Numbered from the stretch's first letter, positions 37,747 through 47,648 are shown. The stretch: DNA of 64,000 nt from Rhodanobacter thiooxydans (GCF_021545845.1 NZ_CP088923.1:1240001-1304000); one strand, 5' to 3'. The notes: a model not told the origin generated them from the sequence alone. Numbers and translations: made by a program.

Positions 37747-39819
37747 GTGCCGCCGCCCGAGACTCGACCCCCGCCGGCGTGGTGCGTCGTCGCGGCGGAG
37801 GCGGCCGTGACGAGCGCGCCAGCCATCGGCACGCTGGAACAGGCGCTGGCCCATGCCGCACGCCTGCTGGAGCGGGATCCCGCGCTGGCCATCGGACAGC
37901 TCGATGAGATACTGCAGGCGGCTGCGGGCCACCCGGTGGCCCTGCAGCTGCTCGCTGCCGCGCGCTCGCTGCAGGGAGACCTGCAGGGCGCGCTCGACAT
38001 CCTGGTTCCGCTGGCGCAGGCGCAGCCGGCGTGGGCCATGGTCCATGCCGACCTCGGGCTGGCCCTGGGCCGTTGCGGGCGCGGGCAGGAGGCGATCGCC
38101 GCACTGCGCCGCGCGGTGGCGCTGAAGCCCGACCTGCCGCAGGCCTGGCGTGCGCTCGGCGACCACCTGATGGCGGCCGGCGAGCAGGCGGCGGCGGATG
38201 CGGCGTACGCCAGCCACGTGCGCTACTCCACCCGCGACCCGCGCCTGCTGGCCGCTGCCGTCGCCCTGGTCGAGAACCGCATCCCCGAGGCCGAGACGCG
38301 GCTGCGCGAGCACCTGAAGCAGGCGCCGACCGACGTGGCGGCGATCCGCATGTTCGCCGAGGTCGCCGCCCGGCTGGGCCGCAACGAAGACGCCCTGCAC
38401 CTGCTCGAGCGCTGCCTGGAGCTGGCCCCGGGCTTCCACGAGGCACGCCGCAATTACGCGCTGCTGCTGCATCGCGCCAACCGGCCGGAACAGGCGCTGG
38501 CCGAGCTCGCGCGCCTGCTGGCGGCCGATCCGGAGGATGCCGGCAGCCGCAACCTCAAGGCGGCCGTACTGTGCCGCACCGGCGATTACGAGCAGGCGAT
38601 CGGCATCTACGCCGCGCTGCTGGAGCGGCATCCGGACCAGCCGAAACTGTGGGTGAGCCAGGGTCACGCGCTGAAGACCGCCGGGCATACCGAGCGCGCC
38701 ATCGCCGCGTATCGCCGCAGCCTGGAGCTGGAACCGTCGTTCGGCGAGGTCTGGTGGAGCCTGGCCAACCTGAAGACCTTCCGCTTCGGCGCCGACGAGC
38801 TGGCCGCGATGCGCGCGCAACTGGCACGCACGGACCTGGCCGAGGACGACCGCCTGCACCTGGAGTTCGCCATCGGCAAGGCGCTGGAGGATGCCGGTGA
38901 GTACGAGTCGTCGTTCCGGCATTACGCGCAGGGCAACGCGATCCGTCGCGGGCAGGTGCACTACAGCGCCGACGACACCAGCGCGCGCGTGCGCTACATC
39001 TGCGCGCACTACACGCGCGAATTCTTCGCCGCGCGTGCCGGTGCCGGCAGCCCGGCGCCGGACCCGATCTTCGTGGTCGGGCTGCCGCGGGCCGGCTCCA
39101 CCCTGATCGAGCAGATCCTGTCCAGCCACAGCCAGGTCGAGGGCACGATGGAGCTGCCCGAGGTCACCTCGATCGCGCGCCTGCTGCGTATGCAGGGCGA
39201 TGCCGATGAGGCGATGCCCTACCACGGCGCGCTGGCGGCGCTCGATGCCGACGCGCTGCGTGCGCTTGGCGAGCGCTATCTCGAGCACACACGCATCCAG
39301 CGCAAGACCGCGGCACCGTTGTTCATCGACAAGATGCCGAACAACTTCATGCACATCGGCCTGATCCAGCTGATGCTGCCCAAGGCGAAGATCATCGACG
39401 CGCGCCGGCACCCGCTGGCCTGCGGCTTCTCAGCCTTCAAGCAGCACTTCGCGCGCGGGCAGGGCTTCAGCTACGAGCTGGCGGACATCGGGCGCTACTA
39501 CCGCGATTACGTGGCGCTGATGGCGCATTTCGACGCCGTGCTGCCCGGGCGCATCCACCGTGTGGTGTACGAACGCATGGTCGAGGACACCGAGGGCGAG
39601 GTGCGCCGCCTGCTCGACTATTGCGGCCTGCCGTTCGAGGCATCGTGCCTGCGGTTCTTCCAGAACCCGCGGCCGGTGCGCACGGCCAGTTCGGAACAGG
39701 TGCGCCAGCCGATCTACCGCGAGGGGGTGGATCACTGGCGCCACTACGCTGCATGGTTGGGGCCGCTCGCATCGCCGCTGGGGCCGGTGCTGCAGCGCTA
39801 CCCCGACGTACCGGTATAG
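37747..39819 (+). CDS. TPR-repeat sulfotransferase
   Basis: A protein of 670-690 residues. The N-terminal 400 residues hold about nine tetratricopeptide repeats (for example GHPVALQLLAAARSLQGDLQGAL, AWRALGDHLMAAGEQAAADAAY). The C-terminal third is a PAPS-dependent sulfotransferase with the phosphate loop FVVGLPRAGSTLIEQILSSH and the 3'-phosphate region KIIDARRHPLACGFSAF. Such fusions are common near TonB receptors in this group. No signal peptide is evident. GTG 37747 or GTG 37807 could be the start; the second leaves a cleaner N-terminus. The acceptor is unknown. Confidence 0.85.
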   Translation: MPPPETRPPPAWCVVAAEAAVTSAPAIGTLEQALAHAARLLERDPALAIGQLDEILQAAAGHPVALQLLAAARSLQGDLQGALDILVPLAQAQPAWAMVHADLGLALGRCGRGQEAIAALRRAVALKPDLPQAWRALGDHLMAAGEQAAADAAYASHVRYSTRDPRLLAAAVALVENRIPEAETRLREHLKQAPTDVAAIRMFAEVAARLGRNEDALHLLERCLELAPGFHEARRNYALLLHRANRPEQALAELARLLAADPEDAGSRNLKAAVLCRTGDYEQAIGIYAALLERHPDQPKLWVSQGHALKTAGHTERAIAAYRRSLELEPSFGEVWWSLANLKTFRFGADELAAMRAQLARTDLAEDDRLHLEFAIGKALEDAGEYESSFRHYAQGNAIRRGQVHYSADDTSARVRYICAHYTREFFAARAGAGSPAPDPIFVVGLPRAGSTLIEQILSSHSQVEGTMELPEVTSIARLLRMQGDADEAMPYHGALAALDADALRALGERYLEHTRIQRKTAAPLFIDKMPNNFMHIGLIQLMLPKAKIIDARRHPLACGFSAFKQHFARGQGFSYELADIGRYYRDYVALMAHFDAVLPGRIHRVVYERMVEDTEGEVRRLLDYCGLPFEASCLRFFQNPRPVRTASSEQVRQPIYREGVDHWRHYAAWLGPLASPLGPVLQRYPDVPV

Positions 39820-39871
39820 GAGTGATGGCTTTAATCCGATGGATTGTCTGGACTTTCGAGGGGAGGGGTTT

Positions 39872-42409
39872 ATGCACACGACAAGATTCAAGAAGACCGC
39901 GCGGACGCCGCGATCCGGACTGGTCAGGTTGCCGCTGGCGGCAGCGATCTGCCTGGCGATGGCCGCGCCGGCCTTCGCCCAGGATACCGGGCAGGCCGAG
40001 GCGTCAAATGCACCGGCGGCGAAGCCGAAGACCACCACGCTGAGCGTGGTCAACGTAACTGCGCAGAAGCGCACCGAAAACCTGCAGAAGGTGCCGATCA
40101 GCATCGGCGTGCTGGAGAACGACCAGCTCGAGGCGCTGCACGTGCAGAACTTCAACGACTACGTGAAGTACCTGCCCAGCGTCACCTTCCAGCAGGGCGG
40201 CGGCGGCATCGCCACCGGCCCGGGCTTCGCCACCATCTATATGCGCGGCGTGGCCAGCGGCGGCAACACCAACCACTCCGGCTCGCAGCCGAGCGTGGGC
40301 GTGTACCTGGACGACCAGCCGGTCACCACGATCCAGGGCCCGCTCGACATCCACATGTACGACATCGCGCGCATCGAGGTGCTGGCCGGGCCGCAGGGCT
40401 CGCTGTACGGCGCCAGCGCCGAGGCAGGCGCGCTGCGCATCATCACCAACAAGCCTGACCCGCGCGGCTTCGCGGCGAACTACACCGTCGGCATCAACAA
40501 GGTGGCACACGGCGGCATCGGCTACTCCGCCGAGGGCATGCTCAACATCCCGCTCAGCCCCAGCGCGGCGGTGCGCCTGGTCGGCTGGCGCGAGCACGAC
40601 GCCGGCTACATCGACAACAAGCCCGGTTCGCGCACCTTCCCGGTGTCCGGCATCACCGTCAGCAACGCCGACAACTGCAAGCCCGGCCCGATGCAGGAGT
40701 GCTTCGGGCATGCCCGCAAGCACTACAACGACGCCAACACCAACGGTGCCCGCGCCGCGCTGAAAGTCGACCTCGACGACAACTGGTCGATCAGCCCGAC
40801 CCTGATGGGGCAGCAGACGATCTCGCACGGCACCTTCGCCAGCGATCCGGCGATCGGCGATCTGGCGGTCACCCACTTCTACCCCGAGCGGGTCAACGAC
40901 CGCTGGTGGCAGGGTGCGCTGACCGTGCAGGGCAAGATCGGCAACTTCGACCTGACCTACGCCTACGCGCATCTCAAGCGCAACCAGGAGGAGCAGACCG
41001 ACTACAACGACTACTCGTTCTGGTACGACACCCTGCTTTCCTACGGCGCCTATCTCCACGACAACAGCGGCGCACTGATCAACCCGTCCGAGTACATCAG
41101 CGACCGCGACAGCTACACCATCAGCAGCCACGAGCTGCGCATCGTCTCGCCCAGCGAGGACCGCCTGCGCCTCACCGCCGGCGCGTTCTGGCAGAAGCAG
41201 AAGCACGACATCATGCAGGACTACCAGATCAACAACCTGGCCACCTCGCTGTCGGTGGCGGGCTGGCCGAACACGATCTGGCTGACCCGGCAGATGCGCT
41301 ACGACTACGACAAGGCCGTGTTCGGCGAACTGTCCTACGACATCATTCCTGAAACACTCACCGCCACCGTCGGCGGGCGCTACTTCCGCAGCGCCAACCA
41401 GCTGTACGGTTTCTACGGCTTCAGCAAGGGCTTCGCACCGGGCTCCAGCTACGGCGAGGCCGGCTGCATCTCGCCGCAGCCGTTCCTCGGCGCGCCGTGT
41501 CTGGACTTCAACAAGCGCGTGCGGCAGAGCGGTTCGCTGGGCAAGTTCAACCTGACCTGGAACATCTCGCCCACCAAGATGGTCTACGCCACCCGCTCCG
41601 AGGGCTACCGCCCCGGCGGCGTCAACCGCGCCGGCCAGCTGCCGCCGTACCAGGCGGACTTCCTCACCAACCTGGAACTGGGCTGGAAGACCTCCTGGTT
41701 CGACAACCGGCTGTCGTTCAACGGTGCGGTGTTCCGCGAGAGGTGGAACGACTTCCAGTTCAACATCCTCGGCGCCAACGGCCTCACCCAGATCAAGAAC
41801 GCCAACTCCGCGCGTATCGACGGCCTGGAGTCGCAGTTGGTCTGGCAGGCGACCTACAACCTGAACATCAGCACCGGCATCGCGCTGTACGACGCCAAGC
41901 TGACTGCGAACTACTGCGGCTTCACTGACGCTGGCGGCCGCGCGGTCACCTACTGTCCGCCCGGTTCGATCAACCAGTCCACCGGCGCCGTGGTGAACGG
42001 GCCGCTGGCGCCGAAGGGTACGCGGTTGCCGATCACGCCCCGCTTCAAGGGCAACCTGGTCGCACGCTACACGTTCAGCCTGGGCGGCAACGATGCCTTT
42101 GTGCAGGGCGCGCTGGTGCACGTGGGCAAGCGCACCACCGACCTGCGGCTGCTCGAGCGCAGCCTGCTCGGCAACCTGCCCGCATACAACTCGGTCGATC
42201 TGTCCGCAGGCATGCAGAAGGGCAACTGGTCGCTGGACGTCTACGTCGACAACGTGTTCGACAAGCGGGCGGCATTGTACAAGTTCACCGAGTGCGGCGT
42301 GACCGTGTGCGGCGCCCACAACGTGGTCGCGCAGTACCCGAACGGGCAGGTGTACACCGGCTTCAGTGTGCCGCGCACGTTCGGCATCCGCTTCAAGCAG
42401 GAGTTCTAG
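39872..42409 (+). CDS. TonB-dependent outer membrane receptor
   Basis: An 845-residue receptor with signal peptide (LAAAICLAMAAPAFAQ, cleavage near residue 37) and a TonB-box-like VVNVTAQKR. The plug domain (VPISIGVLENDQLEAL...YMRGVASGG...VGVYLDDQPV; IEVLAGPQGSLYGASAEAGALRIITNKP) precedes a 22-strand barrel ending in the C-terminal aromatic GFSVPRTFGIRFKQEF. It imports a large ligand across the outer membrane using TonB energy; its ligand is unknown. It lies 52 bases after the sulfotransferase and is probably co-transcribed with it. Confidence 0.93.
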   Translation: MHTTRFKKTARTPRSGLVRLPLAAAICLAMAAPAFAQDTGQAEASNAPAAKPKTTTLSVVNVTAQKRTENLQKVPISIGVLENDQLEALHVQNFNDYVKYLPSVTFQQGGGGIATGPGFATIYMRGVASGGNTNHSGSQPSVGVYLDDQPVTTIQGPLDIHMYDIARIEVLAGPQGSLYGASAEAGALRIITNKPDPRGFAANYTVGINKVAHGGIGYSAEGMLNIPLSPSAAVRLVGWREHDAGYIDNKPGSRTFPVSGITVSNADNCKPGPMQECFGHARKHYNDANTNGARAALKVDLDDNWSISPTLMGQQTISHGTFASDPAIGDLAVTHFYPERVNDRWWQGALTVQGKIGNFDLTYAYAHLKRNQEEQTDYNDYSFWYDTLLSYGAYLHDNSGALINPSEYISDRDSYTISSHELRIVSPSEDRLRLTAGAFWQKQKHDIMQDYQINNLATSLSVAGWPNTIWLTRQMRYDYDKAVFGELSYDIIPETLTATVGGRYFRSANQLYGFYGFSKGFAPGSSYGEAGCISPQPFLGAPCLDFNKRVRQSGSLGKFNLTWNISPTKMVYATRSEGYRPGGVNRAGQLPPYQADFLTNLELGWKTSWFDNRLSFNGAVFRERWNDFQFNILGANGLTQIKNANSARIDGLESQLVWQATYNLNISTGIALYDAKLTANYCGFTDAGGRAVTYCPPGSINQSTGAVVNGPLAPKGTRLPITPRFKGNLVARYTFSLGGNDAFVQGALVHVGKRTTDLRLLERSLLGNLPAYNSVDLSAGMQKGNWSLDVYVDNVFDKRAALYKFTECGVTVCGAHNVVAQYPNGQVYTGFSVPRTFGIRFKQEF

Positions 42410-42445
42410 GCGGGGTAGTTCTTCCTGCCTGGCATGGACGACCAC

Positions 42446-42480
42446 GCAAGGCCCCGGTTCGCGCCGGGGCCTTGCGCGTT
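42446..42480 (+). terminator. Intrinsic terminator after the TonB receptor
   Basis: A perfect 12-bp stem (GCAAGGCCCCGG / CCGGGGCCTTGC) with a 6-base loop is followed by GCGTTT. It lies 36 bases past the receptor stop and isolates it from the next operon. Confidence 0.75.
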
Positions 42481-42528
42481 TCGGCGATGGCGTCCGCGAC
42501 TGGCCGGAGCATGTTCGTCCGGTTGTCC

Positions 42529-42552
42529 GTGCGGTGTCCGCGGACACCGCAC
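42529..42552. promoter_or_regulatory. 24-bp perfect palindrome, candidate sigma-54 activator binding site (UAS)
   Basis: GTGCGGTGTCCG is followed directly by its exact reverse complement. A further TGTCCG half-site lies at 42524-42529, 11 bases from the one inside the palindrome. The centre is about 73 bases upstream of the -24 element, a normal position for an enhancer-type activator site. The response regulator at the end of the operon is the obvious candidate to bind it. Confidence 0.75.
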
Positions 42553-42612
42553 CGCTGCCGAGCGTGCGCGCCAAGCCATTGAAACGCGTCTGATTATTGC
42601 GGCATCTCCGAG

Positions 42613-42628
42613 TGGCACGCGGATTGCA
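42613..42628 (+). promoter_or_regulatory. Consensus sigma-54 (-24/-12) promoter
   Basis: TGGCACG, four bases, TTGCA: an exact match to the sigma-54 consensus (TGGCACG-N4-TTGCW), with correct GG/GC spacing. It lies about 45 bases before the adaptor start codon. Transcription from it would need an AAA+ activator, which the operon itself encodes at 53178. Confidence 0.9.
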
Positions 42629-42673
42629 GCGACCGCTGTGCAACCGCGCTGTACGCGGTGGGGAACGGCATTG

Positions 42674-43945
42674 ATGATCCGCGACACTTCCGCACAGGAC
42701 CGACTGGTCGAGGTCAAACCCAACCGCAAGCGCCAGCTGATCCTGCTGGGCGCCGGCGTGCTCGTGCTGGCGCTGCTGGCCTGGCTGGCGCCGGGCGTGG
42801 GCCGGCTGTTCTCGGCGTCCGCATCGGTCAGCAGCTCGCGGCTGGCCTTCGCCACCGTCGAACGCGGCCCGTTCGTGCGCGACATCGCCGCCGAGGGCAA
42901 GGTGGTGGCGGCGGTCAGCCCCACCCTGTACGCCACCTCCGGCGGCGCGGTGGCGCTGAAGGTGCATGCCGGCGACACGGTGAAGGTGGGCCAGGTGCTG
43001 GCCACCATCGTCAGCCCGGAGCTGACCAACAAGCTGGCGCAGGAACAAAGCAACGCCGACGCGATGGAAGTGGGGTACCGGCGCGCGCAGATCGACGCGC
43101 GCAAGCAGCGTTCCGCGCTGCAGGAAACCTACGACAACGCCACCATCGACCAGACCACCGCCGAGCGCAACCTCGATCGCTACCAGAAGGCGTATGCCAA
43201 GGGCGCGGTATCCAACATGGACGTGGACAAGGCCAAGGACGCGCTGGACAAGTCGAAAATCGCCACCACGCATGCCAAGGCCAACCTTGGCCTGGACAAC
43301 GACAGCCTCAACTTCGACATCCAGTCGAAGAAGCTCGCGCACCAGCGCCAGCTGCTGCTGGTCAAGGACCTGCAACGCCAGGTCGACGACCTCGACGTGA
43401 AGTCGCCGGTGGACGGCCAGGTCGGCCAGCTGTTCATCGCCGAGCGCGCCACCGTGGCCAAGGACGCGCAGCTGCTCAGCGTGATCGACCTGTCCGCGCT
43501 GCAGGTGGAGATGCAGGTGCCGGAAAGCTTCGCCCGCGACCTGGGCATCGGCATGGCCGGCGAGATCAGCGGCAACGGCCATACCTGGAAGGGCCTGGTC
43601 AGCGCGATCTCGCCGGAAGTGGTCAACGGCCAGGTCGCCGCGCGGCTGCGCTTCGACGGCGACACGCCGAAGCAGCTGCGGCAGAACCAGCGCCTGTCGG
43701 TGCGCGTGCTGCTGGACAGGCGCGACGACGTGCTGACCGTGCAGCGTGGCTCGTTCGTCGACGAATCCGGCGGCAGCTATGCCTACCTGGTGCGCGACGG
43801 CATCGCCAAGAAAACCCCGATCCGCGTCGGCGCCTCCAGCATCGACAAGGTGGAGATCCTCGACGGCCTGAAGGAAGGCGAGCGCATCGTGATCTCCGGC
43901 ACCGACAGCTTCAAGGGCGCGACCACGGTCGCGATCAGCAACTGA
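42674..43945 (+). CDS. HlyD/RND-type periplasmic adaptor of a MacAB-like exporter
   Basis: A 423-residue membrane-fusion protein. One N-terminal membrane anchor (LILLGAGVLVLALLAWLAPG, about 19-38) precedes split lipoyl domains (VVAAVSPTLYATSGGAVALKVHAGDTVKVGQVLATI and VKSPVDGQVGQLFIAERATVAK). Between them is a long coiled-coil hairpin, residues about 115-240. Beta-barrel and membrane-proximal domains end the protein. It would bridge the inner-membrane ABC complex to an outer-membrane channel (TolC type, not in this window). First gene of the sigma-54 operon. Confidence 0.9.
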   Translation: MIRDTSAQDRLVEVKPNRKRQLILLGAGVLVLALLAWLAPGVGRLFSASASVSSSRLAFATVERGPFVRDIAAEGKVVAAVSPTLYATSGGAVALKVHAGDTVKVGQVLATIVSPELTNKLAQEQSNADAMEVGYRRAQIDARKQRSALQETYDNATIDQTTAERNLDRYQKAYAKGAVSNMDVDKAKDALDKSKIATTHAKANLGLDNDSLNFDIQSKKLAHQRQLLLVKDLQRQVDDLDVKSPVDGQVGQLFIAERATVAKDAQLLSVIDLSALQVEMQVPESFARDLGIGMAGEISGNGHTWKGLVSAISPEVVNGQVAARLRFDGDTPKQLRQNQRLSVRVLLDRRDDVLTVQRGSFVDESGGSYAYLVRDGIAKKTPIRVGASSIDKVEILDGLKEGERIVISGTDSFKGATTVAISN

Positions 43946-43949
43946 CGAT

Positions 43950-44095
43950 TCTCCCTTCTCCCTCCGGGAGAAGGTGCCCGAAGGGCGGATGAGGGTGCGG
44001 GGCTTGCGCGGATTTCCCGCAAGCCCCGCACCCTCTCCCCAACCCCTCTCTCCCACAAGGGGACTTCCTTCGGTCGCCAAAGGGAGAGGGGCTCC
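43950..44095. repeat. REP-like element, family R1 (inverted pair)
   Basis: TTCTCCCTCCGGGAGAAGGTGCCCGAAGGGCGGATGAGGG and its inverted mate CCCTCTCCCCAACCCCTCTCTCCC... lie between the adaptor and ATPase genes. Same family as 15690-15852. Confidence 0.75.
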
Positions 44096-44123
44096 AAGAT
44101 CACCACCACCAAAGGACGCAACC

Positions 44124-44846
44124 ATGCTGAAGATGACCCACCTGTCCAAGGTCTACCGCACCGAAGTGGTGGAGACCTATGCGCTGCGCGATTTCAACAT
44201 CGACGTGAAGGAAGGCGAGTTCGTCGCCGTCACCGGCCCGTCCGGTTCCGGCAAGACCACCTTCCTGACCATCGCCGGTCTGCTGGAAACGTTCTCGGGC
44301 GGCGAGTACCACCTGGACGGCATCGAGGTGAGCAACCTCAACGACAACGCCCGCTCGAAGATCCGCAACGAGAAGATCGGTTTCATCTTCCAGGCGTTCA
44401 ACCTGATCCCCGACCTCAACGTGTTCGACAACATCGAGGTGCCTTTGCGCTACCGCGGCATGAAGGCGGCCGAGCGCAAGCAGCGCATCATGGATTCGCT
44501 TGAGCGCGTCGGCCTGGCCTCGCGCGCCAAGCACTATCCGGCCGAACTCTCCGGCGGCCAGCAGCAGCGCGTGGCGATCGCCCGCGCGCTGGCCGGTTCG
44601 CCGCGCCTGCTGCTGGCGGACGAACCGACCGGCAACCTGGACACCCAGATGGCGCGCGGCGTGCTGGAGCTGCTGGAGGACATCCACCGCGAGGGCGCCA
44701 CCATCGTGATGGTCACGCACGACCCGGAACTGGCTGCACGCGCCCAGCGCAACGTGCACATCATCGACGGCCAGGTGGTGGACCTGTCGGAAGACCCGCG
44801 TTTCCACACTGTGCATGCGGTCGTCGCCGACGAGGCGCACGGCTGA
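44124..44846 (+). CDS. ABC transporter ATP-binding protein (MacB/LolD type)
   Basis: A 240-residue ATPase: Walker [11 protein letters not shown]-loop [26 protein letters not shown], signature [15 protein letters not shown], Walker [13 protein letters not shown], and H-loop MVTHDPELA. It belongs to the group that pairs with FtsX-like permeases and works by mechanotransmission. It is the only ATPase in the operon, so it presumably serves all six permeases. The start is the ATG giving [13 protein letters not shown] after a GGACG ribosome site. Confidence 0.94.
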   Translation: MLKMTHLSKVYRTEVVETYALRDFNIDVKEGEFVAVTGPSGSGKTTFLTIAGLLETFSGGEYHLDGIEVSNLNDNARSKIRNEKIGFIFQAFNLIPDLNVFDNIEVPLRYRGMKAAERKQRIMDSLERVGLASRAKHYPAELSGGQQQRVAIARALAGSPRLLLADEPTGNLDTQMARGVLELLEDIHREGATIVMVTHDPELAARAQRNVHIIDGQVVDLSEDPRFHTVHAVVADEAHG

Positions 44847-44854
44847 GTAGCAGG

Positions 44855-44940
44855 TATTCGGGATGGGGGATTCGTTGAGAGCACAAGCTCGCGAGACCGC
44901 CGCTTCTCCAAATCCCGAATCCCCCATACCGGATTCCGGA
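44855..44940. repeat. R3-type imperfect inverted repeat
   Basis: ATTCGGGATGGGGGATTCG on the left and CAAATCCCGAATCCCCCAT on the right pair around an unrelated spacer. It lies between the ATPase and the first permease of the operon. Confidence 0.6.
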
Positions 44941-44948
44941 ACTCGAGC

Positions 44949-46259
44949 ATGTTCGCTTATTACCTCCAACTCGGCCTGCGCAGCCTGCGGCGCAACCCCG
45001 CCCTCACCGCCCTGATGGTGATGGCGATCGGCGTCGGCGTGGCCGCGTCGATGATCACCTGGTCGGTGTTCCGCGCGGTGTCGGGTGATCCGATTCCAGA
45101 CAAGTCCGCGCAGTTGTTCATCTCACAGATCGACGGCTGGGGGCCGCAGCAGAACCTCAAGGGCGAGCCGCCGGATGCATTGAGCTATACCGATGCGATG
45201 GCCTTGATGCGGGCACATGCGGCGAAGCGGCAGACGCTGCTTTACCCGTTGCGGCTGACGGTGCCGCCGGGCGGCGGCCGCAGCCTGCCGGTGGCGGCGG
45301 AGGGCTATGCGGTATATGGCGATTTCTTCCCGATGTTCGAGGTGCCATTCCAGTACGGCAACGGTTGGAGCGCGGCCGACGACGAGAGCCGTGGCGCCGC
45401 GGTGGTGCTCAGCGCGGAATTCAACCAGAAGCTGTTCGGTGGCGCCGACAGCGTGGGGCGCGAGATCACGCTGAATGGGCATGACTACCGCATCGTCGGC
45501 GTGACCAGGCACTGGAACCCCAAGCCGCGCTTCTTCGATTTGTTCAGCAGCAGCGGCTTCGTGGATGCCACGGATTTCTATCTGCCGTTCACCCGCGCGC
45601 TGGATCTGCAGATCAACAGTGCGGGCAGCAACAGCTGCCGCGGAAAATTGAACTTCACCGGCTGGGACGGCTGGCTGCACAGCAATTGCGTGTGGGTCAC
45701 GCCGTGGGTGGAACTGGACAGCGCAGCGGATGTTGCACACTACCGCCAATTCCTCGAGGGCTATGCCGCCGATCAGCAGCGGGCCGGGCGTTTCGCGTGG
45801 ACGCCGAACGTGCGCCTGCGCGACGTGACGCAATGGCTCGCGCACGAGCATGTGGTGCCGCCGGAAAGCCGCATTTCGCTGATCGTCGCGCTGGGCTTCT
45901 TCGCGATCTGCCTGGTCAACACCATTGGCCTGCTGCTGGCCAAGTTCCTGCGTCGTGCCGGCGAGATCGGCGTGCGCCGCGCGCTGGGTGCCTCGCGCCG
46001 GGAAATCTACGCGCAATACCTGCTTGAAGCGGCCACGGTGGGGCTGGCCGGTGGCGTGCTGGGCCTGCTGCTCACTGCGGCAGGGGTTACCGGCGTGGGC
46101 CTGCTGTTTCCCCCGCAGATCGCGCGGCTGGCGCAGCTGGACTTTTCGCTGGTGGCGCTGACCCTGGCGGTCGCGATCTTCGCCACCGTGGCGGCGGCGT
46201 TCTACCCGGCCTGGCGCGCGGCACAGGTGCAGCCGGCCTGGCAATTGAAATCCAACTGA
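44949..46259 (+). CDS. FtsX/MacB-type permease, module A copy 1
   Basis: A 436-residue protein with the MacB topology: membrane helix 1 ([26 protein letters not shown]), a large periplasmic MacB_PCD domain (about 45-310), then three helices in the FtsX domain ([41 protein letters not shown]...). It ends in PAWQLKSN. It pairs with the module B gene ten bases downstream. Probably forms half of a heterodimeric permease driven by the single ATPase. The periplasmic domains of the A copies share motifs such as [12 protein letters not shown] and NQKLFGGA. Confidence 0.9.
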   Translation: MFAYYLQLGLRSLRRNPALTALMVMAIGVGVAASMITWSVFRAVSGDPIPDKSAQLFISQIDGWGPQQNLKGEPPDALSYTDAMALMRAHAAKRQTLLYPLRLTVPPGGGRSLPVAAEGYAVYGDFFPMFEVPFQYGNGWSAADDESRGAAVVLSAEFNQKLFGGADSVGREITLNGHDYRIVGVTRHWNPKPRFFDLFSSSGFVDATDFYLPFTRALDLQINSAGSNSCRGKLNFTGWDGWLHSNCVWVTPWVELDSAADVAHYRQFLEGYAADQQRAGRFAWTPNVRLRDVTQWLAHEHVVPPESRISLIVALGFFAICLVNTIGLLLAKFLRRAGEIGVRRALGASRREIYAQYLLEAATVGLAGGVLGLLLTAAGVTGVGLLFPPQIARLAQLDFSLVALTLAVAIFATVAAAFYPAWRAAQVQPAWQLKSN

Positions 46260-46269
46260 GGCGATGGCG

Positions 46270-47502
46270 ATGCAGATCAAACCCATCCTCGCCGCGCTGC
46301 GCCACCACAAGGCCGGCACCGTGCTGCTTGCGCTGCAGATCGCGCTGACCCTGGCGATCGTGTGCAACGCCCTGTTCATCATCCACCAGCGGTTGGCGCA
46401 TCTGTCCCAGCCCAGCGGTGTGGACGAAGCCAACCTGTTCGTGATCTACAGCGAATGGGCGGGGCCGACAACCCCGTCGCAGATCGATGCGCAGGTGCAG
46501 GCCGACCTTTACGCGCTGCGGCAACTTCCCGGCGTGCGCGATGCGGCGCCCGCCAGTTCCTACCCGTTGAGCGGCGGTGGCGACGACATTCCCGCCAGCC
46601 TCACTCCGGATCAGCTCCAATGGACTGCCGACCCGGCGATATACGCAAGCGACGAACACCTGATCGATACGCTGGGGCTGAAGCTGATCGCCGGACGCAA
46701 TTTCCGCGCCGACGAAATCGGCCGGATGGGTTCGCGCGATTTCACCAATCCGCCCGAGGTCATCGTAACCAAGGCGCTGGCCGATCGCATGTTCCCCGAC
46801 GGCACGGCACTGGGCAAGCCGATCTACCTGATGAGCAGCACTCCCAGCACCATCATCGGCATCGTCGATCGCCTGCAACGGCAAAACGTGGGCACCTGGA
46901 CGAGGGCTTACGCCTATCAGGTCGTGCTGTGGCCGAAGCGTCCGAATTTTCCACAAGGGGTGTTCTACCTCGTGCGTGCGAAGCCGGGCCAGCTTGCCGC
47001 CGCGATGCGCCAGGCGCCCAAGGCGCTGTATGCGCAAAGCCGCATGCGCATCATCGATCCCAAGGACGGGTTGCTGAGTTTCGCCGAGGTGCGCCGGCGC
47101 ATCTACGACAGCGACCGTGGCATGGCGATCCTGATGGGCATCATCAGCGTGGTGCTGCTGGCGATCACGGCCGCCGGCATCGTGGGCCTGACCAGCTTCT
47201 GGGTCGGCCAGCGGCGCAAGCAGATCGGCGTGCGTCGCGCGCTGGGCGCCACCCGCGGCGACATCCTCAATTACTTCCTCACCGAGAACCTGCTGATCGG
47301 CCTCGGCGGGGTGCTCGTCGGGGCGGTGCTGGCGATTGGCATCAACCTGTGGATGGTGACCCAGTTCGAGATGGCGCGACTGTCGCTGGCCTATGTGGTG
47401 GCCGGCGTGGTCGCGTTGCTGCTGCTCGGTCAGGGCGCGGTGCTCGCGCCGGCGTTGCGCGCCTCCCGCGTTTCGCCGGTGGAGGCGACGCGCAGCGTGT
47501 GA
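46270..47502 (+). CDS. FtsX/MacB-type permease, module B copy 1
   Basis: A 410-residue permease with the B-type N-terminus QIKPILAALRHHKAGTVLLALQIALTLAIVCN and a smaller periplasmic domain. The C-terminal FtsX domain has [55 protein letters not shown]. It ends in VEATRSV. An ATG two codons upstream exists, but the GAGG ribosome site and the paralogues favour 46270. It differs from A-type genes in its short lead helix and C-terminal signature. Confidence 0.9.
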   Translation: MQIKPILAALRHHKAGTVLLALQIALTLAIVCNALFIIHQRLAHLSQPSGVDEANLFVIYSEWAGPTTPSQIDAQVQADLYALRQLPGVRDAAPASSYPLSGGGDDIPASLTPDQLQWTADPAIYASDEHLIDTLGLKLIAGRNFRADEIGRMGSRDFTNPPEVIVTKALADRMFPDGTALGKPIYLMSSTPSTIIGIVDRLQRQNVGTWTRAYAYQVVLWPKRPNFPQGVFYLVRAKPGQLAAAMRQAPKALYAQSRMRIIDPKDGLLSFAEVRRRIYDSDRGMAILMGIISVVLLAITAAGIVGLTSFWVGQRRKQIGVRRALGATRGDILNYFLTENLLIGLGGVLVGAVLAIGINLWMVTQFEMARLSLAYVVAGVVALLLLGQGAVLAPALRASRVSPVEATRSV

Positions 47503-47508
47503 TTCTGG

Positions 47509-47648
47509 TTTTTCCCCCCTCTCCCTTTGGGAGAGGGGCGGGGGAGAGGGTACGGGCGGAGCGCGGCGCCGCGCGTTGCCGGACCCTCACCCCAACCCAT
47601 CTCACCCGCAAGGGGGCTCCCTCAGGGTCGCCGACGGGAGAGGGGCTC
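47509..47648. repeat. REP-like element, family R1 (inverted pair)
   Basis: CCCTCTCCCTTTGGGAGAGGGG...GAGGGTACGGGCGGAGC and its inverted mate fill the gap between permease modules 1 and 2. Same family as 43950-44095. Confidence 0.75.

Noticed and set aside
43974-44123. N-terminal extension of the ABC ATPase
   Set aside because: It is translated R1 repeat; ABC ATPases of this type begin near [11 protein letters not shown].
40004-44149. Very long minus-strand frame spanning the TonB receptor and adaptor
   Set aside because: It crosses two certain genes, a terminator and a sigma-54 promoter; this is frame bias of GC-rich antisense sequence.
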